Source: Desulfomicrobium sp. UBA5193
GTDB lineage: Bacteria; Desulfobacterota; Desulfovibrionia; Desulfovibrionales; Desulfomicrobiaceae
NCBI GenBank assembly: GCA_002412965.1
Contig: DHWB01000011.1
Coordinates: 454,542-518,541 of the forward strand
DNA length: 64,000 nucleotides
Direction: 5' to 3'
The position numbers and the translations under genes were made by a program. Shown here piece by piece: positions 46,295-54,393 of this stretch. The first letter of the stretch is position 1. The number at the start of each line of letters is the position of its first letter. Below the pieces are notes generated by a model. That model made no database searches and had not been told where the DNA came from. It saw nothing but the letters and a program-made list of their open reading frames with translations.

Positions 46295-49200
46295 CGCAGA
46301 GTGGCACATAGAAGTGAGCCTCAACGAATCCCTCATAGAAGAAGTCACCCTCCAATGGTTCGGAGAGTTGGGCTATGCGCTAGGCCACGGCCCGCACATC
46401 GCGCCTGGTGAATCGGCGGCGGAGCGGGATTCGTTTGGTGATGTGCTGCTTGTCAGACGTCTGCGTGAAGCCATCCGGAGTCTGAACCCGGCCATGCCCG
46501 ATGAGGCGCGGGAAGATGCCGTACGCAAGGTTTTATTGGCAGCAACGCCGTCATTAACGCAGACGAACCGTGCTTTTCACAAAATGCTCCGCGACGGGGT
46601 GCCGGTAGAGTATTCGCGGTCTGATGGCAGCATCGCGGGTGACCATGCGCGACTTGTTAATTTTGGAGATGTGCATGCCAATGATTGGCTGGCGGTGAAC
46701 CAGTTCACGGTCATCGAAGGCCAGCATAACCGCAGGCCCGATATCGTGATCTTCGTCAACGGGCTGCCGCTGGGACTGATCGAACTAAAAAACGCGGCGG
46801 ACGAGGACGCGACGATCTGGAGCGCGTATGCGCAGCTCCAAACCTACAAGGCGCAAATTCCCTCGCTTTTGCATTACAACGCGCTGCTTGTGGTCAGTGA
46901 CGGCTTGCAGGCCCGCATGGGCTCGCTGACGGCTAATCAGGAATGGTTCAAGGTCTGGCGTACCATTGACGGGGAAACTGATGCGCCGAAGTCGGCGCTT
47001 GAATTGGAAGTGCTGGTGCGTGGAGTGTTCGAGCGGCAGCGGTTTCTCGATCTGCTCCAGCATTTCATTGTTTTCGAGGAAGACCCGGACTCCGGCGCGT
47101 TGCACAAGATCATCGCTGGCTACCATCAGTTCCACGCTGTGAACGCGGCGGTGGAAGAGACCCTACGTGCCTCGCTCACCCCGCATGATTTTGCGGGAAA
47201 GGGCGCAACGCTGAGCGAAAGCGCGGGTACTTACTGGGCCGGTCGCATGCATGGCGGCAAGCCGGGAGACCGAAGGGCGGGAGTTGTCTGGCACACTCAG
47301 GGTAGCGGCAAGAGTTTCACCATGCTGTTTTTTGCCGCTCGGGTGATCCGGGAAAGCGCGATGCAGAACCCGACCCTGGTTGTCTTGACCGACCGCAACG
47401 ACCTTGATGACCAGCTTTTCGGCCAATTTCAGCGCTGTCATGACATTCTCGGTCAGACTCCGGTGCAGGCTGCGAACCGTGAGAAGATGCGCGAATTGCT
47501 GGCCGTGGCGAGCGGGGGAGTGGTCTTCACTACGATCCAGAAATTTTTGCCCGAGCGGGGAGAGCGCATGCCCTGCTTGAGCGAGCGCCGGAACATCATC
47601 GTCATCGCTGACGAAGCGCACCGCAGCCAATACGACCTTATCGACGGCCTGGCCCGGCACATGCGCGATGCCCTGCCAAACGCTTCCTTCATCGGTTTCA
47701 CCGGCACGCCCATCGAGAAGACGGACGCAAACACGCGGGCGGTCTTTGGCGATTATATTTCCATCTACGACATTCAGCGTGCCGTTGCCGACAAGGCCAC
47801 GGTGCCGATCTACTACGAGAGCCGCATCTCCAAACTTAGCCTGAACGCCAGCGAACTGCCGACGCTCGACGCGGATTTTGAAGAGATCACCGAAGGCGAA
47901 GAAGAGACTAAGAAGGAAAAGCTCAAGTCCAAATGGGCCGCCTTGGAAGCGTTGGTGGGAGATCCGAAACGTGTCGCGCTCATCGCCGCCGATCTGGTGA
48001 CGCATTTTGAGAAGCGCGTGGAGGCCATGGACGGCAAGGCCATGATCGTGTGTATGAGCCGCCGCATATGCGTTGATTTTTACGAAACGCTCATCAAGCT
48101 TCGGCCAGATTGGGCCAGCGCCACGAATGACGACACCGAGGCCGAGAAAGGCAAAGACTGCGTGGTGAAGGTGGTTATGACCGGCAGTGCCGAAGACGGC
48201 CCGGACTGGCAACCGCATATCCGCAACAAGGACAAGCGTCGCAAGCTGGCCAACCGTTTCAAGGACAGTAAAGATCCTTTTCGGATCGTGATCGTGCGCG
48301 ACATGTGGCTGACCGGTTTTGACGCCCCTTGCCTGCACACCATGTATGCCGACAAGCCCATGCAGGGGCACGGCCTCATGCAAGCCATCGCCCGCGTGAA
48401 TCGCGTCTTTCGAGACAAACCGGGGGGCCTGGTGGTGGATTATCTGGGTCTTGCCGATCAGCTCAAGCATGCCCTGGCCAGCTATACGGAGAGCGGCGGC
48501 AAGGGCGACCCGACGTTTGACACCAGGCAGGCCATCGCCGTGATGCTTGAAAAGCACAATATCGCCTGCGACATCATGCACGGTTTTAACTGGGAATTAT
48601 GGACTACGGGCAAGCCTTCCGAACGGCTCGCCCTCATTCCTGCCGGGCAAGAACATATCCTGAGCCAGGAAGACGGCAAGAAGCGCTGGGTGCAGGTGGT
48701 GACCGAACTTTCCCGCGCCTTTGCCCTTTGCGCCGCGAGCGATGAAGCGACGGAGATTCGCGAAGACGTTTCCTTCTTTCAGGCCCTGCAAGCCGCGCTG
48801 AACAAACAAAGCAGCAACAACCGCAAGACCCCCGAACAGATCGACGCGGCCATCCGCCAGCTCGTCTCTAAAGCCATTACAACCGAAGGCCAGGTCATCG
48901 ACGTCTTTACTGCCGCCGGACTTCCGAGGCCGGACATTTCCATCCTGAGTGACCAATTCCTTGCCGAAGTGCGAGGTCTCAAACACAAGAACGTCGCCGC
49001 CGAGCTGCTGGAGAAGCTGCTCAAGGATGAACTTAAAGTTCGCTCCAAACGGAACATCGTCCAGAGCCAGGTGTTCAGCGAAAAGCTCAAGAAGACGCTC
49101 AACGTCTATCATAACCGTGCCATCTCGACGATGGAGGTTATTGAAGAGCTCATCACGCTGGCCAAGGAAATGGAATCCGCGACAAAACGGGGTGAAAATC

Positions 49201-49490
49201 TCGGACTGACGGATGACGAAATTGCGTTCTACGACGCACTCGCCGCAAACGAGTCCGCAGTGAAAGCCTTGGGCGATGACAAATTGAAGGTCATCGCCAC
49301 CGAACTCATCACCCAGATTCGCAAGAGCGTGACTATCGATTGGACCCTACGCGAAGGCGCACGGGCGAAGATCCGCGTGATGGTGAAGCGCATCCTGAAC
49401 AAATACGGCTATCCGCCGGATCTTCAGGCAGAGGCGGTCAAGACGGTGCTCATGCAGGCGGAGTTGCTGTGCAAGGAGTGGGCGGCGTAA
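46287..49490 (+). CDS. hsdR: Type I restriction endonuclease subunit (HsdR)
   Basis: A 1067-residue restriction and translocation subunit. The N-terminal PD-(D/E)XK nuclease domain carries RRPDIVIF and LIELK (about 149-168). A superfamily 2 motor follows with Walker A TQGSGKS (about 336-342), DEAH (441-444) and [12 protein letters not shown] long helical C-terminal region should bind HsdM. The start is uncertain: GTG at 46287 overlaps the KTSC stop, and GTG at 46314 is an alternative with 9 fewer residues. Both lack a strong ribosome-binding site, which fits translational coupling. It ends the six-gene run. Confidence 0.95.
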   Translation: MLNAEWHIEVSLNESLIEEVTLQWFGELGYALGHGPHIAPGESAAERDSFGDVLLVRRLREAIRSLNPAMPDEAREDAVRKVLLAATPSLTQTNRAFHKMLRDGVPVEYSRSDGSIAGDHARLVNFGDVHANDWLAVNQFTVIEGQHNRRPDIVIFVNGLPLGLIELKNAADEDATIWSAYAQLQTYKAQIPSLLHYNALLVVSDGLQARMGSLTANQEWFKVWRTIDGETDAPKSALELEVLVRGVFERQRFLDLLQHFIVFEEDPDSGALHKIIAGYHQFHAVNAAVEETLRASLTPHDFAGKGATLSESAGTYWAGRMHGGKPGDRRAGVVWHTQGSGKSFTMLFFAARVIRESAMQNPTLVVLTDRNDLDDQLFGQFQRCHDILGQTPVQAANREKMRELLAVASGGVVFTTIQKFLPERGERMPCLSERRNIIVIADEAHRSQYDLIDGLARHMRDALPNASFIGFTGTPIEKTDANTRAVFGDYISIYDIQRAVADKATVPIYYESRISKLSLNASELPTLDADFEEITEGEEETKKEKLKSKWAALEALVGDPKRVALIAADLVTHFEKRVEAMDGKAMIVCMSRRICVDFYETLIKLRPDWASATNDDTEAEKGKDCVVKVVMTGSAEDGPDWQPHIRNKDKRRKLANRFKDSKDPFRIVIVRDMWLTGFDAPCLHTMYADKPMQGHGLMQAIARVNRVFRDKPGGLVVDYLGLADQLKHALASYTESGGKGDPTFDTRQAIAVMLEKHNIACDIMHGFNWELWTTGKPSERLALIPAGQEHILSQEDGKKRWVQVVTELSRAFALCAASDEATEIREDVSFFQALQAALNKQSSNNRKTPEQIDAAIRQLVSKAITTEGQVIDVFTAAGLPRPDISILSDQFLAEVRGLKHKNVAAELLEKLLKDELKVRSKRNIVQSQVFSEKLKKTLNVYHNRAISTMEVIEELITLAKEMESATKRGENLGLTDDEIAFYDALAANESAVKALGDDKLKVIATELITQIRKSVTIDWTLREGARAKIRVMVKRILNKYGYPPDLQAEAVKTVLMQAELLCKEWAA

Positions 49491-49547
49491 CGGCTGCACA
49501 CATCAGCTCGCTCAGTGATGCGTAGCTGGACGCTGGGAGGAATCAAT

Positions 49548-50231
49548 ATGGGCCGTATCCTCGCATTTACGTCTGGCCCTCACGACTGGAAGGGCTTGTT
49601 GGCCGACCCAGGAAAACAATGGAAACGAGGCTATTCAGCTCGGACATTGGCTCATTGCTGGGAAGCTTCCGATGGATTTCCGTCAGAGGTGGCGCAGCCA
49701 TTTAAGTTGAGCAATGAGCAATTGCTCGCAGAATTGACTCCGATCCTCGCAGTTCCTGAATTCAAGGTGTGCTTGCCCGGTGGCGGACGGGCATCCCAAA
49801 ATGATATTTTCGTTCTCGCGCGTTCCGTAGCAGGGCCGGTCGTTGTCATGGTGGAAGGCAAAGTGAATGAATCCTTTGGGCCAATCATCGAGTCATGGCT
49901 AAAGGATGCTTCTGCAGGGAAAAAGGCGCGTCTGGAATTCCTGAAACGCACTCTCGGTCTTGAATCCAGCCCTTCAGTGTTGGTCCGATATCAACTTCTG
50001 CACAGAGCCGCATCGGCCATCATCGTTGGAGAACAATACAGAGCTGCCGCCGCAGTGCTTGTGATCCATTCATTCAGCCCCAAGAAAGCAGGTTGGATGG
50101 ACTACCAAGCTTTTACGCGATTGTTCGGGATTGAAGCTCAAATGGGCGTAATTCAGCGTCTTGGGGCGGCAACGCGCATTCCACTTTTTGGGGTTTGGGT
50201 TGTGGGGAATCCAGAATTTTTTGAGAATTGA
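49548..50231 (+). CDS. Uncharacterised protein with PD-(D/E)XK-like motif
   Basis: A 227-residue soluble protein. Residues 85-110 read NDIFVLARS then VVVMVEGKVNESF, a hydrophobic strand bearing D86 and then E103-x-K105, the spacing of a PD-(D/E)XK nuclease core. A C-terminal segment QYRAAAAVLVIHSFSP fits a further strand and helix. GGGAGG is seven bases before the ATG at 49548. It lies 57 bp after hsdR and may be the last gene of the defence operon. No named family is confidently recognised. Confidence 0.7.
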   Translation: MGRILAFTSGPHDWKGLLADPGKQWKRGYSARTLAHCWEASDGFPSEVAQPFKLSNEQLLAELTPILAVPEFKVCLPGGGRASQNDIFVLARSVAGPVVVMVEGKVNESFGPIIESWLKDASAGKKARLEFLKRTLGLESSPSVLVRYQLLHRAASAIIVGEQYRAAAAVLVIHSFSPKKAGWMDYQAFTRLFGIEAQMGVIQRLGAATRIPLFGVWVVGNPEFFEN

Positions 50232-50246
50232 TGGTAGTGTGCGGGA

Positions 50247-50305
50247 GCTCCACCACAAACAAAAAAAGCCCACTTTCGTGGGCACTTTTTTGTTTGTGGT
50301 GGAGC
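50247..50305 (-). terminator. ssrA terminator inside an inverted copy of the tmRNA 3' end
   Basis: GCCCAC / GTGGGC followed by a T-run on the minus strand ends the tmRNA. The arms outside it, GCTCCACCACAAACAAAAAA (50247-50266) and its exact complement (50286-50305), are 20 bases long, and the second is the tmRNA 3' end itself with its flank. The 3' end of ssrA is therefore present twice, head to head. Confidence 0.85.
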
Positions 50306-50688
50306 CGGGGAGAATCGAACTCCCGTCCGAGAATGCTCCGCGCAAAGCTTCTACAGGTTTAGATCAGGTTTTGCTTCTCGCTCCACGGTTAGCCCCTGAA
50401 CGGGCTTCCTTGGCGCCAGCCCGGAATTTGTCTCGCGATTGGTCATCCAGACAGTAACCTTTCGCCAGCCTGATGGGGTTTGCCACCCGGATACGGATTA
50501 TCAGACGTCCACCGCACGGATGTGACGACCTTGGTCGTCATGCAACAGTTGCCTATTTAACTAGGCGGCCATTGCGTAGTCATAATTGTCATTGGCAATT
50601 ATGTTCATGCTGGGTTTTAACGAGGACCTCCCAGCCCCTCGACCTGCCACTTTGGCCTCATCACCCCCGTCGAAACCAGGGCGGCCCC
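50297..50688 (-). ncRNA. ssrA: Transfer-messenger RNA (tmRNA)
   Basis: The 5' end GGGGCCG pairs with the 3' CGGCTCC before ACCA. The 5' part contains GGTTTCGACGGGG, the conserved tmRNA start, and the 3' part GGGAGTTCGATTCTCCC is the T-arm. The tag frame at 50596-50561 encodes ANDNYDYAMAA and a stop. tmRNA rescues stalled ribosomes and tags the peptide for proteolysis. Total ~392 nt including pseudoknots, slightly long for the family. Confidence 0.96.
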
Positions 50689-50743
50689 TTTCAAAGAACG
50701 TAGACAAGAAATTAAGTCAATTTGCGAGAAAGGCAAGGAAAAG

Positions 50744-50771
50744 AAAAAAAGGAGTAAACCATGTTTACTCC
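50744..50771 (-). terminator. Terminator of tRNA-Arg copy 2
   Basis: On the minus strand GGAGTAAA pairs with TTTACTCC and is followed by seven Ts. It lies between the tRNA and ssrA and separates their transcripts. Confidence 0.8.
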
Positions 50772-50782
50772 TTTGATTCGCT

Positions 50783-50859
50783 TGGTGCGCCCGGCATGAT
50801 TCGAACATGCGACCTACTGATTCGTAGTCAGGCACTCTATCCAACTGAGCTACGGGCGC
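50783..50859 (-). tRNA. tRNA-Arg (anticodon ACG), copy 2
   Basis: Identical to the tRNA at 36889-36965, including the encoded CCA. It lies between ssrA and the hslVU operon, and is probably the original locus because it sits among core genes (inference). Confidence 0.95.
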
Positions 50860-50868
50860 GTCGAGAAG
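50783..50868. repeat. 86-bp direct repeat, right copy (contains tRNA-Arg)
   Basis: Identical to 36889-36974. It marks the right edge of the accessory block, with ssrA just inside it. Confidence 0.9.
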
Positions 50869-50971
50869 ACGGTTTCTATGGAGATGAGGCCCGATCGTCA
50901 AGCAGTTTTTTTCATAACGGGGAAATTTTTTTTCCTTCGCTCCGGCGTTTCCGGCAATTCCGGGGCCTTGC

Positions 50972-51000
50972 CTTGACAAGGGCGGGGGAGTGCCCAACTT
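50972..51000 (+). promoter_or_regulatory. Candidate heat-shock (sigma32) promoter of hslVU
   Basis: CTTGACA at 50972-50978 and CCCAACTT at 50993-51000, 14 bp apart, resemble the sigma32 consensus CTTGAAA and CCCCATNT. hslVU is a classic heat-shock operon, and the site lies 46 bp before hslV. Confidence 0.55.
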
Positions 51001-51045
51001 GTAAGCTTTATTCACGAGTACAGAGCACTCAACAAGGACCATACA

Positions 51046-51594
51046 ATGCAGGAAATGCGCGGAACAACCATTCTGGCGGTCAAGGACGACAAGGGCGTGG
51101 CCATCGCAGGCGACGGACAGGTCACCCTGGGGCAGGCCATCGCCATCAAGCACGGAGCCCGCAAGGTGCGCCGTCTTTATCGGGACCGGATCATCTGCGG
51201 CTTCGCCGGATCCACGGCCGACGCCTTCACCCTCTTTGAAAAGTTTGAAGCAAAACTTGAAGAATTTGGTGGAAACCTGGTCCGCGCCAGCGTCGAGCTG
51301 GCCAAGGACTGGAGGAGCGACAAGTATCTGCGTCGGCTGGAGGCCATGCTCCTGGTGGCTGACGCCGACAATATCCTGATGCTCAGCGGCACCGGCGACG
51401 TCATCGAGCCCGATGACGGCGTGGCGGCCATCGGCTCCGGCGGGGCCTACGCAATGTCCGCCGCAAGGGCCTTGCGCAGGCATACCGACCTTCCGGCCGA
51501 GGACATCGTGCGCAAGTCCATGGCCATCGCGGCCGAGATCTGCGTCTATACCAACGACCACATCATCTTTGAAACCGTGACCAGGAACTCCTGA
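51046..51594 (+). CDS. hslV: ATP-dependent protease proteolytic subunit HslV
   Basis: A 182-residue threonine protease of the proteasome beta fold. The mature N-terminus should be Thr in [12 protein letters not shown], exposed after removal of a short propeptide. GDGQVTLGQ and [14 protein letters not shown] are typical. It forms a dodecamer degrading proteins fed by HslU. The ATG at 51046 follows AAGGA by eight bases; an internal ATG at 51055 has a poor site. The stop overlaps the hslU start by one base. Confidence 0.96.
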   Translation: MQEMRGTTILAVKDDKGVAIAGDGQVTLGQAIAIKHGARKVRRLYRDRIICGFAGSTADAFTLFEKFEAKLEEFGGNLVRASVELAKDWRSDKYLRRLEAMLLVADADNILMLSGTGDVIEPDDGVAAIGSGGAYAMSAARALRRHTDLPAEDIVRKSMAIAAEICVYTNDHIIFETVTRNS

Positions 51595-52937
51595 TGAATA
51601 CCCTGACCCCCAGAGAGATCGTGTCCGAACTGGACAAATACATTGTCGGCCAGACCCAGGCCAAGCGCATGGTCGCCATCGCGTTGCGCAACCGCTGGCG
51701 GCGCCGCCAGCTCGACCCCGAGCTGGCCGAGGAGATCGCGCCCAAGAACATTCTCATGATCGGCCCCACGGGCGTCGGCAAGACAGAGATCGCCCGCCGT
51801 CTGGCCAAGCTTGCGGGCTCACCCTTCATCAAGGTCGAAGCCACGAAATTCACTGAGGTCGGCTATGTCGGGCGCGATGTGGAATCCATCATCCGCGACC
51901 TGATGGAGATCGGCGTCAACCTGGTCCGCCAGGAGGAAGAGGTGAGCGTGCGCATCAAGGCCGAGGCCTCGGCCGAAGAGCGTCTCCTGGACGTGCTGCT
52001 GCCGACCAAGCCCTTGGAATCGGCCGGCGTGGACTACATCGGGCCGGAGTCGCAGGCCGCTGATTCCACCCGCGAAAAATTGCGTCAGCTCTGGCGGGCG
52101 GGCAAGCTCGACGACCGTCTGGTGGAGGTGGAGGTGTCCGCGTCCGGCGGAGGCATGCAGGTCATGAGCGTTCCGGGCATGGAAGGCATGGAGATGCAGA
52201 TGCAGGACATGTTCTCCAAGGTCTTCCCCAAGCGCAAGAAGACCAAGAAGGTGGCCGTCAAATACGCCTACGAGATCCTGATCCAGTCCGAATGCGAGCG
52301 CCTCATCGACATGGACAAGGTCCATGAGACGGCCCGCGAGCGGGTGCAGGAGTCGGGCATCGTCTTTCTGGATGAGATCGACAAGATCTGCGGCGCGAAC
52401 AGCTCCGGCAAGGCCGACGTGTCCCGCGAGGGCGTGCAGCGCGATCTGCTGCCCATCGTCGAGGGCAGCACGGTCAACACCAAGTACGGCATGGTCCGCA
52501 GCGATCACATCCTCTTCATCGCGGCCGGGGCCTTCCACATGTCCAAGCCCTCGGACCTGGTGCCCGAGCTGCAGGGTCGTTTTCCCCTGCGGGTGGAGCT
52601 CTCGGCCCTGACCAAGGAAGATTTCTACCGCATCCTGACCGAGCCGCAGAACGCGCTGACCGTGCAGTACAAGGCGCTGCTGGGCACGGAGAACGTGGAC
52701 ATCGCCTATACGGACGAGGCGCTCCTTGAGATCGCCCGCTTCGCCCAGAAGATCAACGAGGAAACCGAGAACATAGGGGCGCGCAGGCTTTACACCATCA
52801 TGGAAAAGATCGTTTCGGACCTGTCCTTCGATGCGCCGGACATGGAGGCCGTCACGGTGACTATCGACAAGGACTATGTGGCCAAGGCCCTGCATGACGT
52901 GCAGGAAGACCGGGATCTGACGCGCTACATTCTCTAA
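51594..52937 (+). CDS. hslU: ATP-dependent protease ATPase subunit HslU
   Basis: A 447-residue AAA+ unfoldase. N-terminal [22 protein letters not shown] is followed by Walker [10 protein letters not shown], an intermediate domain (about 110-230, Met-rich [19 protein letters not shown]), Walker [10 protein letters not shown] and the C-terminal DLTRYIL tail that docks into HslV. Coupled to hslV. Length is typical. Confidence 0.98.
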   Translation: MNTLTPREIVSELDKYIVGQTQAKRMVAIALRNRWRRRQLDPELAEEIAPKNILMIGPTGVGKTEIARRLAKLAGSPFIKVEATKFTEVGYVGRDVESIIRDLMEIGVNLVRQEEEVSVRIKAEASAEERLLDVLLPTKPLESAGVDYIGPESQAADSTREKLRQLWRAGKLDDRLVEVEVSASGGGMQVMSVPGMEGMEMQMQDMFSKVFPKRKKTKKVAVKYAYEILIQSECERLIDMDKVHETARERVQESGIVFLDEIDKICGANSSGKADVSREGVQRDLLPIVEGSTVNTKYGMVRSDHILFIAAGAFHMSKPSDLVPELQGRFPLRVELSALTKEDFYRILTEPQNALTVQYKALLGTENVDIAYTDEALLEIARFAQKINEETENIGARRLYTIMEKIVSDLSFDAPDMEAVTVTIDKDYVAKALHDVQEDRDLTRYIL

Positions 52938-52939
52938 CT

Positions 52940-53059
52940 GGCTGTCCCAAAACGGCGATCTGCTTCGTCACTGCAGAAAATCCCGACCCTCACGTATGTA
53001 AGATACGCTTCGGGCCTGGATTTTCTTTGTTCCTCGCATCTCACCATTTTGGAACAGCC
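52940..53059. repeat. Palindromic MITE-like element
   Basis: A 120-bp imperfect palindrome with terminal inverted repeats GGCTGTCCCAAAACGG and (complement of the right end) GGCTGTTCCAAAATGG, and inner arms GAAAATCC / GGATTTTC. It starts two bases after the hslU stop. No coding potential. Size and structure fit a miniature inverted-repeat element or an intergenic repeat unit. Confidence 0.7.
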
Positions 53060-53132
53060 TCGACATTTTTCTTTTTCGATAGCAGCTTGTGAAGAGGCCG
53101 TTTGAAATTGGCAGCGCTGCGGATGAATGGAG

Positions 53133-53180
53133 CGGGAGCCAAGGATTCGGAACATGTCCGAGCCCTTGGCTCCCGTTTTT
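53133..53180 (+). terminator. Terminator downstream of hslVU
   Basis: CGGGAGCCAAGG pairs with CCTTGGCTCCCG, with an inner CGGA / TCCG, followed by five Ts. It lies between the palindromic element and argB. Confidence 0.85.
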
Positions 53181-53302
53181 CATGCACAATTCACCACCCG
53201 CTCTTCACCATTATCCTTGAACTTTTCTCCGCCCCTTGTCAGAGTGGGGTGTCACACAGTTTTCCCGACCCTTTCCGCACACTACAAGCCCACGAGGGAG
53301 CC

Positions 53303-54184
53303 ATGTCACAAGAAGCTTTGAGAGCCGCCTTTCTGCTGGAGGCGCTGCCTTATATCCGCGAGTTTTACGGTCAGACCATCGTCATCAAGTACGGCGGGCA
53401 CGCCATGAAGGATGAGGCCTTGCGCAAGGGCTTCGCCCTCAACATCCTGCTGCTGCGCTATATCGGCGTCAATCCGGTCATCGTGCACGGCGGCGGGCCG
53501 CAGATCGGGAACATGCTGAAACAGCTCGGGATCACCTCGGAGTTCCGGCAGGGCCTGCGCGTCACCGACGACGCGACCATGGACGTGGTCGAGATGGTTC
53601 TGGTGGGCAAGGTCAACAAGGAGATCGTCAACCTGATCAACGTCCAGGGCGGACGGGCTGTGGGCCTGTCTGGCAAGGACGGGCGGATGATCTGGGCCCA
53701 GAAGCTGGAGATGGCCGTGGAGCGGGCCGACGCGCCGCCGGAGATCATTGATCTGGGCAAGGTCGGCGAGGTCGTGGCTGTGGACACCACCGTCATCACC
53801 TCCCTGCAGGCCGCCAACTTCATTCCTGTCATCGCGCCGGTGGGCGTGGACGAAGAGGGCAACACCTACAACATCAACGCCGACTCCGTGGCCAGCGCCG
53901 TGGCCGTGGCCGTTGGCGCCAAGAAGCTCATCCTGCTGACCGATGTCCCTGGAGTGCTGGACAAGAACGGCGAGCTCATCTCTTCCATGACCTTGCACCA
54001 GGCCGTGCATGCCCTTGAACAGGGCGTGGTCACGGGCGGGATGATCCCCAAGATCAAGTGCTGCCTGGAGGCTGTGGACGGCGGGGTGGCCAAGGCCCAT
54101 ATCCTCGACGGCCGCGTTGAGAACGTCATCCTGCTGGAGATGTTCACCCAGGGCGGCATCGGCTCGGAAATCACGAGCAAATAG
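53303..54184 (+). CDS. argB: Acetylglutamate kinase (ArgB)
   Basis: A 293-residue amino-acid kinase that phosphorylates N-acetylglutamate in arginine synthesis. [12 protein letters not shown] and [12 protein letters not shown] bind ATP and substrate; [12 protein letters not shown] and [18 protein letters not shown] are family signatures. The ATG at 53303 follows GAGGGAG; the longer in-frame extension crosses a terminator. It is a single gene with a terminator after it. Confidence 0.97.
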   Translation: MSQEALRAAFLLEALPYIREFYGQTIVIKYGGHAMKDEALRKGFALNILLLRYIGVNPVIVHGGGPQIGNMLKQLGITSEFRQGLRVTDDATMDVVEMVLVGKVNKEIVNLINVQGGRAVGLSGKDGRMIWAQKLEMAVERADAPPEIIDLGKVGEVVAVDTTVITSLQAANFIPVIAPVGVDEEGNTYNINADSVASAVAVAVGAKKLILLTDVPGVLDKNGELISSMTLHQAVHALEQGVVTGGMIPKIKCCLEAVDGGVAKAHILDGRVENVILLEMFTQGGIGSEITSK

Positions 54185-54207
54185 GCACGGCTCGCACGTT
54201 CCAGGAG

Positions 54208-54242
54208 GCCCGGCTCTCACTCGTGTGATGGCCGGGCTTTGT
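54208..54242 (+). terminator. Terminator of argB
   Basis: GCCCGGC and GCCGGGC form a 7-bp stem around a 16-base loop, followed by TTTG. Placed 24 bp after the argB stop. Confidence 0.75.
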
Positions 54243-54393
54243 TGCGTCCGGTGGCATGCTTGAGGAATGTGCGCCGGATTCTTCTTGCCAACATCCCCGG
54301 CACTCGGCAAAGCCTTGGAAAGTCATTGCAATCTCGGTCAGCCGGGCGTGAGCAACGCGCCGGGGCCCTGCGGCGGCCGGCATGGAGGTGTTT

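Noticed and set aside
36889..50868. Integrase-mediated genomic island with att sites at tRNA-Arg
   Set aside because: No integrase or recombinase gene is present, and the duplication covers the entire tRNA with both flanks rather than only its 3' end.
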